A stretch of 64,000 nucleotides of DNA from Saccharicrinis carchari. GTDB lineage: Bacteria > Bacteroidota > Bacteroidia > Bacteroidales > Marinilabiliaceae. Below are positions 17,818 to 27,701 of this stretch, in pieces (within the stretch, counting starts at the first letter, position 1; each line of letters opens with the position of its first letter). The stretch lies in NCBI RefSeq assembly GCF_900182605.1, contig NZ_FXTB01000002.1:248001-312000 (forward strand), in the 5' to 3' direction. A program made the translations under genes and the position numbers. Below the pieces are notes generated by a model. The model made no database searches and had not been told where the DNA came from. It worked only from the letters and a program-made list of their open reading frames with translations.

Positions 17818-20037
17818 TTATTTTACATCTAACTCTACACGGTTACCGTCGTAACCCACTGCATACAGTTTGTCATTTGTTGCAAAAGAAGGCACCGTGA
17901 AGGTGGGCCGTGTAGCGATAAAAATAAGCTTGCCGTTGCGGTGCTGTTCAAAGCTAACGGCATTGGAATGCCCTGTAACGGAGATGTCATTACCCGTTAC
18001 CGCAGCTGTACCTCCGCTGACTGTTCCTTTGGCTTGATAAGCACTAACGCTTTGTTCGTGTATAAATTCAATGCTGGCATCCGGCTTTGCGTAGCCTTTG
18101 GAGGCAATATAAGATTTTGCTTCGTCCACCATGCTTTGTGTAACGGTCATTTGACCTGTCCCGTAATCGTCTATCTGCATGTCAACGGGGGTAAGGAATC
18201 CCCAGGCGGTAAAAAAGTCGGTCAGATCGGTTTGTGCCACGTCGCTGCATATCTTTACGAACTCCACCTGTGCCTGGCCGGGCGACTGAGGATTGTCATT
18301 AATGCGGATGACCTCGTGAACATCTTTATAAAAATCGGTATAACCTTTAACACGGGCAAAATAAAGTTGAAGTTGCCAAAAGGGTACCAGCTTGCAAAAC
18401 ACGTCGCCATGAGCAGCGTGTGAGATACCCGGTGCAATGATTTCTGTAAAGGCTTTTTCGTAGCGGTTGTTGTATTCCCCCATGTCCTCCACATCAATGC
18501 GGGCACCGTTGCCAAAAGTGGTTTGCACATACAATGAATAGATATTGGTTGTAACTTCGGTGGTACCCAACCATTTTAAGCCCGGACGGGTTTGGTGGGT
18601 GTGTCCAACCTCATGTGCAGGCCCCCAAGGCGAAGAACGTACCGTGTTGTGGTTGCAAAGTGCCGGCATGGTACCTTTATGATATTCCGTACGGTTGCCG
18701 GTGGAATACATGTACATGTCCTGATGGGTGTTGGTGCGGAAGTAGGAACGGGTAGTGTAGGCCCTGTCGTATTTATACAAGCCCATGAAATCCTGCTGCA
18801 GATAAACGATGGAGTCATATACCTCGATAAGGCGTTCTGCATCCTGTGTGTTTTCACGTAAATCGTCCGTTGTAAAGGTGAGATGTGCATATTTACCCAG
18901 TAGGTCGAAATAGCTGTAGGGGGCATTGCCTATCAGGTCGTTCCAATCCTCGTTAGTGTGTTTGGAGGCATCGAAGTAACCGTTGATCGTACCGGTGGCA
19001 AAATTAATCTTCACATCGTGTTTTAGTTCATCCTGATAGATAACATAAGCCAGGCCGTCTGTGCGAACGTTAAAGCGATTAACACCGGGCTGAAGGATAA
19101 AGTCCTGTCCACTAAACCCTTTGGTGTGATCCACTACGCGAAGTGCCATGTCTCCTACAAAGTCATCCACGAAAACCACCATATCATCCCCCCACTTTAC
19201 ATAAATGCCAGTTACATTATCGTAGTAACCGTAAGTGCTGGTTTTGTTGCTCCCAGCAATTATTTGCGGATCGGGATAGCTCTCAAATTCGCCAATCCTT
19301 ATACTGTCGTACACACCTTCGTAAATGGCCAGAGCCATTTTTTTAACAAACTCATTATTTACAGCTTCAATATCCTCCAGTGATGTGCCATCCTTTAATT
19401 GGGTGCAGGCCTTATCGTTAAAGATGTTCAGACTTTCGAGAATAGATGAACTTTTCTTAAAAAACTCTATTTCCGTCAGGCTCACAAAGTCGTTGGTGCC
19501 TTTTGTAACCGATATCTTGAAAGCTGCCGGTTCCGAAAAACCCTCTTCAAAGCGGATAATTTTGGGGAGCGTATTGCCGTTGAATTCATAATCGCCCAAC
19601 TTGCTGTATTCGCTGCTGCCCCGGCTCTTTATAAATATCTGGCAGTTCAGTATCCTGCCATTATTGCTGTCCTTACGTGGATGCAGCAACACATAGTCTA
19701 TATGATCCACATCCTCGCCAAAAGTGTATTCCAGTACCACGGGATAGGTGGTTTGATTACCCCAGCGGCTGTGGTACAGGGTGCCAAAATCACCGTCAAT
19801 GGTTTTGTCTATATCGGTTCCTGACTGATGTTCGCTCGCACTTGCCCCTTTAACAACGATTTTGATATCCTTATCGATATCGTTCGCATTTCCAGGATTG
19901 TATTCCGTTGGAAGTTCGTTTTTATCGGGCTCCTCGGGCAATGGTTTAACATCGGCCACCTTATCATCTGAGCAGCTATGTTGGGTAAAAAAGGAAAAAA
20001 TAGCTATTATAAAAACAGGCAATATTTTTAAATTCAT
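17818..20037 (-). CDS. M60-family metallopeptidase, lipoprotein
   Basis: A 739-residue protein with lipoprotein-like signal (FTQHSC), an N-terminal F5/8 C-type carbohydrate-binding region (TIDGDFGTLYHSRW), and a peptidase M60/enhancin-like domain with zinc motif H475-E-V-G-H479 in PAHEVGHTHQT. M60 enzymes of gut Bacteroidota cut mucin-type O-glycoproteins next to glycosylated Ser/Thr; this is family knowledge, not shown here. Placed between the glycan-binding lipoprotein and the sialidase on one strand, it points to glycoprotein rather than plant or algal polysaccharide as the target. Confidence 0.88.
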   Translation of the reverse strand: MNLKILPVFIIAIFSFFTQHSCSDDKVADVKPLPEEPDKNELPTEYNPGNANDIDKDIKIVVKGASASEHQSGTDIDKTIDGDFGTLYHSRWGNQTTYPVVLEYTFGEDVDHIDYVLLHPRKDSNNGRILNCQIFIKSRGSSEYSKLGDYEFNGNTLPKIIRFEEGFSEPAAFKISVTKGTNDFVSLTEIEFFKKSSSILESLNIFNDKACTQLKDGTSLEDIEAVNNEFVKKMALAIYEGVYDSIRIGEFESYPDPQIIAGSNKTSTYGYYDNVTGIYVKWGDDMVVFVDDFVGDMALRVVDHTKGFSGQDFILQPGVNRFNVRTDGLAYVIYQDELKHDVKINFATGTINGYFDASKHTNEDWNDLIGNAPYSYFDLLGKYAHLTFTTDDLRENTQDAERLIEVYDSIVYLQQDFMGLYKYDRAYTTRSYFRTNTHQDMYMYSTGNRTEYHKGTMPALCNHNTVRSSPWGPAHEVGHTHQTRPGLKWLGTTEVTTNIYSLYVQTTFGNGARIDVEDMGEYNNRYEKAFTEIIAPGISHAAHGDVFCKLVPFWQLQLYFARVKGYTDFYKDVHEVIRINDNPQSPGQAQVEFVKICSDVAQTDLTDFFTAWGFLTPVDMQIDDYGTGQMTVTQSMVDEAKSYIASKGYAKPDASIEFIHEQSVSAYQAKGTVSGGTAAVTGNDISVTGHSNAVSFEQHRNGKLIFIATRPTFTVPSFATNDKLYAVGYDGNRVELDVK

Positions 20038-20133
20038 GGTAAACTTATTTTATATACAGTAAAAATGCAATTTAAAAGGGCATTGACAAGCATAAAACCA
20101 TGTTCGTCAATGCCCTTAAAATCACTGTGTAAA

Positions 20134-21024
20134 CTATTGATAATTTCGCTCTGCTTCTTCTTCCAGATCCACAACAGACAGGCCTTTCTTAAATATGCTT
20201 ATTGTGCTTAGGTGGGTGTAGGTTCTATTACCGGGATTGGCCAAAATACGCAAGCGGAAATACTGAGAGCTAAAGTTTTCTCTTTCGCCAAACAACAGGG
20301 TTTGCGTACTCGCTACAGGTGAAGTTGGCAGATTTTCTTCGGAGGTCCATACGGTGGTCCAGGCATTGCCATCATCGCTCACCTGTAAATCCCATTGCGA
20401 GGGTCTTCCATTTTCGTCGCCGTTTTGCCTAAAAGTGTACCTCATCCCTCCTATCTCGGTTGGTTCATCAAAGTTAATCTGAATCCAGTGCGGCAATGGA
20501 GCAACCCCGCTTGACCAGGCGGTATGCCAATAGGAGTTGATGTTTCCATCGAGAAGATTTTTCTTAGGCCCTTCGGAAGATTCCTGGGTATAGGTGTCAA
20601 TCATATCATCCGTTAATTCAATGTCCACGTTTGACTCGGGCTGGTACGTTATATCCTTTCCTCGGCGTATAGGTCGCACTGCCGATGTAGTAAGCACTTC
20701 GTTGCCTACTAAATCCTCATTAAAGGCCTGCACTTCAAAAACGTATTCAAACTTATTAAGCAAACCCCCGATAACAACCGAATCGGTAAAAATGCTGGAG
20801 TTTGTTTTAATTGTGCGTCCGTTCTTTTCGTAACGGGTTTGTACGTAGAAGTAATTAGAGTCCTGGGGGATGTCCCATGATAGTAAAACACCGCCCACAC
20901 GGGGTTCCGTCTTTATGTCACTTATTTGTGAGGGGAAAGGAACCTCCGTTTTTTTATCGTTGTCGCAATTGGTAAAAGCGATTAGCAACGACATTAAAAA
21001 TAGTGAAATCAATATCTTGTTCAT
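20134..21024 (-). CDS. Surface glycan-binding lipoprotein (FnIII-like + F5/8C)
   Basis: A 296-residue lipoprotein (Cys20 in LLIAFTNC) encoded directly after SusD. A fibronectin-III-like domain (GVLLSWDIP, FEVQAFNED) is followed by a discoidin/F5/8 C domain (LLDGNINSYWHT, WIQINFDEP, YFRLRI). This is the layout of the DUF4959/DUF5000-like binding proteins that follow susD in many Bacteroidota loci. It should sit on the cell surface and hold glycan for SusC/SusD. No catalytic motif is present. Confidence 0.8.
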   Translation of the reverse strand: MNKILISLFLMSLLIAFTNCDNDKKTEVPFPSQISDIKTEPRVGGVLLSWDIPQDSNYFYVQTRYEKNGRTIKTNSSIFTDSVVIGGLLNKFEYVFEVQAFNEDLVGNEVLTTSAVRPIRRGKDITYQPESNVDIELTDDMIDTYTQESSEGPKKNLLDGNINSYWHTAWSSGVAPLPHWIQINFDEPTEIGGMRYTFRQNGDENGRPSQWDLQVSDDGNAWTTVWTSEENLPTSPVASTQTLLFGERENFSSQYFRLRILANPGNRTYTHLSTISIFKKGLSVVDLEEEAERNYQ

Positions 21025-21044
21025 AAAAATAGATTTTTTGAAAA

Positions 21045-22880
21045 TTAATATCCAGGATTTTGAACCAGTTTCTCATTTTTATTTATCTCTCCTTGTGGTA
21101 TGGGCATCAGATAAAATGCAGGCGAACGGAAATTCCGTTGGAAAGGAACCTCCTGAACCTGAAAGAATTCAAGATCATTTTCTCCTTGAATATTCATTCC
21201 TTTTGCCTGTGTACCAAAATAAGGTTCGGCGATCATCCAGCGTCTCAAATCCCAAAATCGCTGGTTCTCAAGGTAAAATTCAATAGTACGTTCCTGCCTT
21301 ACGATATCTCTTAATACTTCTCTGCTATTGGCTCCTCCAATTGGCTCCCATGCATCGTCAACGGAAGGGATTCCTGCTCTGGATCGTACCCGGTCAATAT
21401 ATTGTTTGGCGCTTGCAAACTCTCCTGCACCACCATACTCAATTAATGCCTCGGCATACATGAGGTATAAATCGGCCAATCGGATCACCGGCCAGGGGTA
21501 CTGCTGCGAGGGGACTACCAGAGAAGGTTGTTCTAATTTTGGATGAACTCCTTTTTTATTTAAATAGCCTGTGGGTGAATAATTGTTACTCCGCCCTTTT
21601 ATACCGCAATTGTCGTCGCGGCGGAATTGCGTTTTAATACGCTCCACTGTTTCGCCCCCTACATCACGAATAATTTCGTAATATCCATTGTGAAACGCAA
21701 CCCAGGCATTAAACCTCGGCTCCCGGTTTAAATTTAATTTCATCGTTGTGCCATTATCGCCAGTAGCAATGGAGTACCTGTTGTCATAATCGAACGCCGG
21801 ATCTTTATCAATGGGTAATCCGTTTTCCGTGTAAAAAGCCTCCACCATGGTTAAGGTAGGCGCAATTCCATTCCATGCGCGTCCCTGAATAAAAGGCGTT
21901 GATTTGTTCTGTAAATCATAATATCCTTCGCGGCGGGTATCTGCCCATAATACCTCCTTAGAAAAGCGATCGATAATTGTATATCGTAAATCTCTTTCAA
22001 AGGGATCTTCGGGGTAGGTATCTCCAAGCGAAGTATTGTAGGTATAAAGTTCGTGGCCATTGTCCTCGGCCATATCGATAGCATATTTTGTGGCTTCGGC
22101 GGCTCTTTGCCATTTTTGTGGGTCGTAAGTGCTGCTTATCAAACTATTGCCTTCCTTGTCCGTAAAGTTGGTATAAAAACTGCTTTGTGTTTCACCTCCA
22201 CCATTGAACAAAGGAGATGCGGCCAACAACAGGGCGCGGGCCTTTAAAGCCGCAGCAGCAACCCTTGTAGCTCGTCCGTAAGCCGTACTGGCCGAATAAT
22301 TCAAAGGCAAATCCTGTGCTGCTTCATCAAACTTATTTACAACAAATTCAATCACATCGTCAAAATGAGCCCGTGAAGGAAAATCGCTGTATGCCATGTT
22401 CACATCCGGCACGCTTTCCACAATTATTGTAGGGCCGTAATTACGTGCCAATAAAAAGTGATAATAGGCGATCAAGAACTTGGCTTCGGCTTTGTAGTTA
22501 ACCTTAGCCTGCTCCGATAGTCCTGGCGTGGCATCCACACCTTCAATAAGCAGGTAGCACTGACGGATACCTTTAAAAAGCGTATTCCAATAAGAAATAA
22601 CCGGGTTGGATGCGGTAAAATTACCTTTGGGGAAATTGGCAAAGGTTTCATGTTCAAAAGCGGTTACCACCTCGTCGGCAGTAAAAAAGTCGAGCGATGA
22701 TGTACCACTCCTTGGTGTTGGAATATAACTGTAACAGGAATATAAGTAATTCTCGGCCGAATATACATTCTTGAAAGCATCCTCCTCTGTAGGTCTTTCG
22801 TCGGGTACCACATCCAGGTAATCACAACTTGGTACCATACATACCACCAAAAGGGCAAGGAAAATTTTATATATCTTCAT
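21045..22880 (-). CDS. SusD/RagB-family outer membrane lipoprotein
   Basis: The substrate-capturing lid of a SusC transporter: 611 residues, lipoprotein cysteine at 19 (MVPSC), the N-terminal FKNVYSAENYLYSCY segment, the TPR-like helices, and the C-terminal end FYLMPIPQGEINKN typical of SusD. It starts 19 bases after the susC stop, so the two are co-expressed. The ligand cannot be read from sequence; neighbours suggest a mucin-type glycan. Confidence 0.93.
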   Translation of the reverse strand: MKIYKIFLALLVVCMVPSCDYLDVVPDERPTEEDAFKNVYSAENYLYSCYSYIPTPRSGTSSLDFFTADEVVTAFEHETFANFPKGNFTASNPVISYWNTLFKGIRQCYLLIEGVDATPGLSEQAKVNYKAEAKFLIAYYHFLLARNYGPTIIVESVPDVNMAYSDFPSRAHFDDVIEFVVNKFDEAAQDLPLNYSASTAYGRATRVAAAALKARALLLAASPLFNGGGETQSSFYTNFTDKEGNSLISSTYDPQKWQRAAEATKYAIDMAEDNGHELYTYNTSLGDTYPEDPFERDLRYTIIDRFSKEVLWADTRREGYYDLQNKSTPFIQGRAWNGIAPTLTMVEAFYTENGLPIDKDPAFDYDNRYSIATGDNGTTMKLNLNREPRFNAWVAFHNGYYEIIRDVGGETVERIKTQFRRDDNCGIKGRSNNYSPTGYLNKKGVHPKLEQPSLVVPSQQYPWPVIRLADLYLMYAEALIEYGGAGEFASAKQYIDRVRSRAGIPSVDDAWEPIGGANSREVLRDIVRQERTIEFYLENQRFWDLRRWMIAEPYFGTQAKGMNIQGENDLEFFQVQEVPFQRNFRSPAFYLMPIPQGEINKNEKLVQNPGY

Positions 22881-22899
22881 TTTAATAAATTTTTAAGTG

Positions 22900-25800
22900 T
22901 TATAACGACATTTGTATTCCCAGGTTAACAACACGCTGCGTAGGATATTTCAGGCCATTACCACCACCTTGTTCGGGATCCCACAAGTCGAATTTTGAAA
23001 AGGTTAAGAGGTTCATTCCTCGCACATAGAAACGCATAAACTTATGTGTGTAACCTATTTCTGCATTTTTAAGTTTCAGAAACGAAGCATCCCTTAACCA
23101 GTACGATGAGTTGGCCGTATTATTGGGATGGTCCATTTTGCTCAGACGTGGATACGCTGCATACACGTTTTGGTCTTCAACACTCCAGTAATCTTCGGCA
23201 ATAAAGTCCAATACGTTACGGATGCTGCTGGTTCCGAAAGGGTGAAAGCCATTGATGAAAAAGGAGGTGCGGGCAACGCCTTGAAAGAAGAAGGAGAAAT
23301 CCAGGTTCTTATACCTGAACGAAGGCCCTATACCATATACTATTTCCGGAATGGTAGGATGGCCCATGGCCACCTGATCGTCGCTGTTTACCAGGTTTAA
23401 ACCGTCAATGTCCTGGGTAATATCGGTGTATTTAATATCACCGGGCAATACGGTACCGCCCAATTGTTGTATTGGGCTGTTATCGATCTCGGCCTGGTCG
23501 ATAAACAAGCGCTCGGCCTGATAGCCCCATAAGGTGTTGACGGGATAGCCAACCCTTGACAGATTTTTATAGGTGCTAAAGGGAGGCTCATCCCTCTCCA
23601 GCACTTCGTTTTGGGCAAAGGTAAAGGTACCTTTCAGCTGCATGGAGAAATCGGAATTGAAATTATGGGAAACAGCAATAGAGGCATCCATGCCCTGGTT
23701 TTTTACTTTCCCCAGGTTTCCGAATACGTCAGTTCCGGCCGTTCCAAAAGAAGTTGGGATAACCTGCCGTGCTAAAAAGATATCGTTGCGAATTTCCTGA
23801 TAAACATCGGCGGTGATGTTTATTTTATTGAACAGCTCCATATCCATTCCCACATTAATTTTCTCACCTATCTCCCAGGTGATGTCATTGTTGGCATAAC
23901 GGTTATATACCGGTCCGCTCCTGGTATAATTTTGATCTATACCTGTGGTGTATCCGGCGCCGTTGAGATCAATATCGGACATGTAAACGAAGCGTTCGTT
24001 TCCAATTTGATCGTTACCAACTAATCCCCAGGAAGCCCTTAGTTTTAACCATGAAACAACGTTGCTGAGCGGCTCCCAAAAGGATTCGTTACTGATGGCA
24101 TAGCCTACGGCTGCCGAGGGGAAGAAACCAAAGCGCTTTTTTTCGGCAAAATTCTCGCTACCGTTATAGCCAAAATTAAATTCGGCCAAATACTTGCCAC
24201 CGAATCCATAGGTAAGCCTGCCTGCAATGCCCTGTCTGCGCTTGGGCAGAGAGGCAATTAAGCCATTGGGATTATTAAGCATAAATTCGTCCTGGGTGTA
24301 AATAATCATTCCGCCTACAGTGTGAGAGTCAAATGAACGGTCGTATTCTAACTGTGTTTGAAAATAAATATTTCGGTCGCCAGTTGTGCCGGTAGTGGTG
24401 CCTAAAGTAGGATTTTGCACATTACCCACCAGGTCAAAATTATAGGCGTAGGAGGAGTAATCTACCGGAGGCGTAGTAAGCAGGGAGATGTCGTCGATAC
24501 CGTATTGGTTAACCCCTCCCGAGCGTGTTACGGTTGTGGAACTCCAGTTCTTAAACGAAGCCAAAGCCTTAAAGGTCAAGCCTTCTGTAACAAAGTCAAG
24601 TTTTTGCTCTCCGTCAAGGGTAGCAATTACGGTGCTTTCAAACCCTTCGCTATATCCCCGGGTCATTTCGGCAAATGGATTGCGGTATCCGTCGTTATAA
24701 CGGCCGCCCGACTTACCACCAAAAGGGATATGATCTAACTCGCCCAGGCTTTCAGGGATAAGGTAATCGGGGTACATAATTGGGAAATCAACCGGATTGG
24801 CTTCCATTACAAGGCCAAATACATTTTGCGCACCAATGGAAGGAGCATCTTTTTGCTTTATTTGTGCATTTACCCGTAACGAAAGGCGGGTAGTTTCGCT
24901 CAGATGGGCATTTATATTGTTTTGGAATGCGTATCGACGAACCTTCACATTGTTGTCGTAGGAATTGATGTCAAATTTCTCGAGAATACCATTGTCGAGG
25001 TTTGCGGCCACGTTCATAAAGTAGTCCATTTTTTTACCGCCTCCCATTACATTTACGTTTGCCGTCTGGTTCATGGTATAGGGTTTAAACAACTCGCCAT
25101 ACCAATCTACGTTAGGGAAAAGATAGGGGTCGATGTTTTGTCTGGTGCCATCGATTTTAAGCTGAGAATAGGGCACATCTCCTGTACTGCGTCCAATGAC
25201 GGCTTCGTTGTACATTTTCATAAATTCCACTCCGTCCACAAAATCCGGTACCGCGGTAGGCATGGATATCGAGTTTTCTATCCGAACATTAATTTTTGCC
25301 TTTTCGAGGTTTTTGCCACTTTTGGTTGTAACAATCATTACCCCATTGGCACCCCTGGTACCATATAAAGCGGTAGCTGTGGCATCTTTTAATATGGAAA
25401 AACTCTCAATAACCTCAGGGCTTAAAGCATTCAAATCGCCTTGTGAAACCTGCACCCCATCAAGTATGATCAACGGATTAGTGGCACCACTAAAAGTAGA
25501 GATACCGCGTATAAAAAAGTTGGCACCGTCGGCACCTGGTTCCCCGCTTCTTTGAAAGGCAATAACCCCGGCCAGTTTTCCCGCAAAAGCGGTGGAGATA
25601 TTACTTGACGGCACTTCAAGGGCCTGTGGTTCAACGGTTTGTATAGATCCTACCACACTTTCTTTCTTTTGGGTACCATAACCCACCACTTGAATCTCAT
25701 CCACCATCTCAGTATCTTCAACCAGCGTTACGTTAATGGTTGTTTTACCATCAATTGTTATTTCCTGATTCCGCATACCAATGAAGGAGAATACAAGTGT

Positions 25801-26340
25801 TGTTGCATCAGCGGGCACATCCAGTGTGTAATTACCATTCATGTCGGTAATTGTACCAATGGAAGTTCCTTTTACCAACACGTTTACGCCGGGGATGGTG
25901 TTTCCTTCCACATCCGATACCCTGCCTCGTATGGTCCTTGATTCTTGTTGGAGGAGGGCCATATGAGGTGGCGTATTACTGCGGATAATAACCTGATTTT
26001 TCCTTACCACATATTGTACACCTTCTTCTTTAAACACTTGGTTTAACAACTCCTCAACGGTTGCATTTTCTACATCCACATTTACCTTCCGATTAATGTC
26101 GATATCTTCCGATTTGTAGAGGATATTGTAATTGGAATTTTGTCTTATCATATCAAAGACTTCGCCTACGGTAGTACTGTTTGCCTTTATGGTTAGGCGC
26201 TCGGATTGTGCTACTCCGTCGCTGGCGGTTGCCAACATTAAGTTGGCCATGACAAAGAATAGTATCATTCTCATAATTAGGAACCATTTAGCCCATCCGG
26301 CACGTGGTCGGAAAGCATAACAAATTAAATCTTTTTTCAT
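22900..26340 (-). CDS. SusC/RagA-family TonB-dependent transporter with STN domain
   Basis: Outer membrane importer of about 1146 residues. From ATG 26340 (MKKDLICY) it has a long signal region, an STN domain (about 60-120, with NYNILYKSEDIDI), a carboxypeptidase-like beta domain (GRVSDVEGNTIPGVNVLVKG), the TonB box/plug region (VVGYGTQKKESVVG, ATALYGTRGANGV) and a 22-strand barrel. The STN domain is the part that signals to a FecR anti-sigma factor, and a fecR gene lies just upstream. A start at 26385 would add 15 residues and is less likely. Confidence 0.94.
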   Translation of the reverse strand: MKKDLICYAFRPRAGWAKWFLIMRMILFFVMANLMLATASDGVAQSERLTIKANSTTVGEVFDMIRQNSNYNILYKSEDIDINRKVNVDVENATVEELLNQVFKEEGVQYVVRKNQVIIRSNTPPHMALLQQESRTIRGRVSDVEGNTIPGVNVLVKGTSIGTITDMNGNYTLDVPADATTLVFSFIGMRNQEITIDGKTTINVTLVEDTEMVDEIQVVGYGTQKKESVVGSIQTVEPQALEVPSSNISTAFAGKLAGVIAFQRSGEPGADGANFFIRGISTFSGATNPLIILDGVQVSQGDLNALSPEVIESFSILKDATATALYGTRGANGVMIVTTKSGKNLEKAKINVRIENSISMPTAVPDFVDGVEFMKMYNEAVIGRSTGDVPYSQLKIDGTRQNIDPYLFPNVDWYGELFKPYTMNQTANVNVMGGGKKMDYFMNVAANLDNGILEKFDINSYDNNVKVRRYAFQNNINAHLSETTRLSLRVNAQIKQKDAPSIGAQNVFGLVMEANPVDFPIMYPDYLIPESLGELDHIPFGGKSGGRYNDGYRNPFAEMTRGYSEGFESTVIATLDGEQKLDFVTEGLTFKALASFKNWSSTTVTRSGGVNQYGIDDISLLTTPPVDYSSYAYNFDLVGNVQNPTLGTTTGTTGDRNIYFQTQLEYDRSFDSHTVGGMIIYTQDEFMLNNPNGLIASLPKRRQGIAGRLTYGFGGKYLAEFNFGYNGSENFAEKKRFGFFPSAAVGYAISNESFWEPLSNVVSWLKLRASWGLVGNDQIGNERFVYMSDIDLNGAGYTTGIDQNYTRSGPVYNRYANNDITWEIGEKINVGMDMELFNKINITADVYQEIRNDIFLARQVIPTSFGTAGTDVFGNLGKVKNQGMDASIAVSHNFNSDFSMQLKGTFTFAQNEVLERDEPPFSTYKNLSRVGYPVNTLWGYQAERLFIDQAEIDNSPIQQLGGTVLPGDIKYTDITQDIDGLNLVNSDDQVAMGHPTIPEIVYGIGPSFRYKNLDFSFFFQGVARTSFFINGFHPFGTSSIRNVLDFIAEDYWSVEDQNVYAAYPRLSKMDHPNNTANSSYWLRDASFLKLKNAEIGYTHKFMRFYVRGMNLLTFSKFDLWDPEQGGGNGLKYPTQRVVNLGIQMSL

Positions 26341-26401
26341 ACCTTTGAATAGTTTTTCGATTAAAAGTAAATGTCTTATCTTCATGACAGGACATGGAAT
26401 T

Positions 26402-26436
26402 TAGAACCGGGTTATGTTGGCGCATGCCCGGTTTTT
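26402..26436. promoter_or_regulatory. Hairpin in the fecR-susC gap
   Basis: AACCGGG and CCCGGTT pair around a 15-base loop. The T-run lies on the plus strand, where no gene needs ending; on the transcribed minus strand the hairpin would sit in the leader of susC. It could be a processing or attenuation site that separates fecR and susC levels. Confidence 0.4.
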
Positions 26437-26464
26437 TGTTTGGGGGGACCAATCCCCGGAAGCC

Positions 26465-27457
26465 TCATTGTGTTTGGGCCGATATTGTAATTTTTTGGGT
26501 GTTTGTATTGTACTCGTAACTGAACGGCGATAATATTTTTATGGCATCTAAAATTTCAAATACAGTTTCGTCGTTAAAATCTCCGTTCATCTGTTGATGC
26601 TTTATAATTGAATCCTCAAAAATTATATCTACATCGTAAAAGCGTTCCAGGCGTTTGGCAATATCCCCAAACGTTTGGTTACGAAACGAAAGGGTACCTT
26701 CCATCCAGGCGGGAAGTTCTGTGCTGTCAAAACTTTTTACCGTAACGCTTCCGGTCTGTTTGTTCAGCTGTGCCTTTTGCATGGGTTGGAGCTTATATTG
26801 TTTCAATACCTTATCGTTGGCGTCAGTAAAAGTCAATGAAACAGCACCTTCCACAAGTTTGGTTACTTCTTCCATATCTTGTGGATAGGCACGTATGTTG
26901 AAGGAAGTGCCTGTAACTACGATTTTAGTTCGGGGCGATTCAACCGTGAAAGGCCGTTTGGTATCTTTTGCTACCTCAAAAAAGCCCTTGCCCTCAATAC
27001 GTACCTCGCGACGATCCTTTGCAAATTTTTCAGGATAACGGAAAGTGGTTGCCGGTGCCAGATGTACTTTGGTGCCATCGGGCAAGGTAAGGGTTTGCTG
27101 TTCGCCGCGTGGCACGGAAACCAATAGCCAGTCAGGCTCTGCCGTAAAAATTCCGCTTAGCTGGACGGCAAGACCAACACTTAGCATGCCTACGAAAATA
27201 GCGGCTACACGCATCCACCTTAGCATAATGGTCTTTTGCTTTATTGTACGTTCTATCTTCTGATAGTTAGCATCCAGCCAGTTTTTGTCAGCTGATGAGC
27301 CCATAACATGGGAATAGCTGTAAAAACTTTTTCGCGCTTTTTGTAGGTTCTCTTTGGAGTTGGATAGCTCAGTATAAACAGTTTTGTTTTCTTTTTCGCT
27401 GGTTGCCCCCAGAAGAAACCTAAAAAATATTTTTTTATAATTATTGATCTTTTTCAT
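26465..27457 (-). CDS. FecR-family anti-sigma factor
   Basis: Inner membrane regulator of about 330 residues. The N-terminal cytoplasmic helical part is followed by one membrane segment (WMRVAAIFVGMLSVGLAV) and the periplasmic FecR domain (EQQTLTLPDGTKVHLAP, GKGFFEVAKD, SFNIRAYP). The C-terminal DUF4974 part (ERFYDVDIIFED) contacts the STN domain of SusC. ATG 27457 is taken because the earlier in-frame Met reads through A/T-rich non-conserved sequence. Together with the divergent ECF sigma factor and SusC it forms a trans-envelope signalling chain. Confidence 0.92.
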   Translation of the reverse strand: MKKINNYKKIFFRFLLGATSEKENKTVYTELSNSKENLQKARKSFYSYSHVMGSSADKNWLDANYQKIERTIKQKTIMLRWMRVAAIFVGMLSVGLAVQLSGIFTAEPDWLLVSVPRGEQQTLTLPDGTKVHLAPATTFRYPEKFAKDRREVRIEGKGFFEVAKDTKRPFTVESPRTKIVVTGTSFNIRAYPQDMEEVTKLVEGAVSLTFTDANDKVLKQYKLQPMQKAQLNKQTGSVTVKSFDSTELPAWMEGTLSFRNQTFGDIAKRLERFYDVDIIFEDSIIKHQQMNGDFNDETVFEILDAIKILSPFSYEYNTNTQKITISAQTQ

Positions 27458-27701
27458 TTTCGTTGTTGGTGTTTCAACACTTAAAACGATTAGAAAGGTA
27501 AACACCCTAAACGAAAATGTACTTTTTTTTTAGATTTTGTTAATTTTTGTAATTAGATTGGCCGCACATTGGGAACACGATGTGTTATTTTTTTTAACTT
27601 TATGGTATGGTTAATCAATTATTGAAGCTCAAAAAAGGAGTTGACGATGTTAATATACTTTATGTATATCTTTCTTTGCAACTTAATATGAGGGATAAAA
27701 A

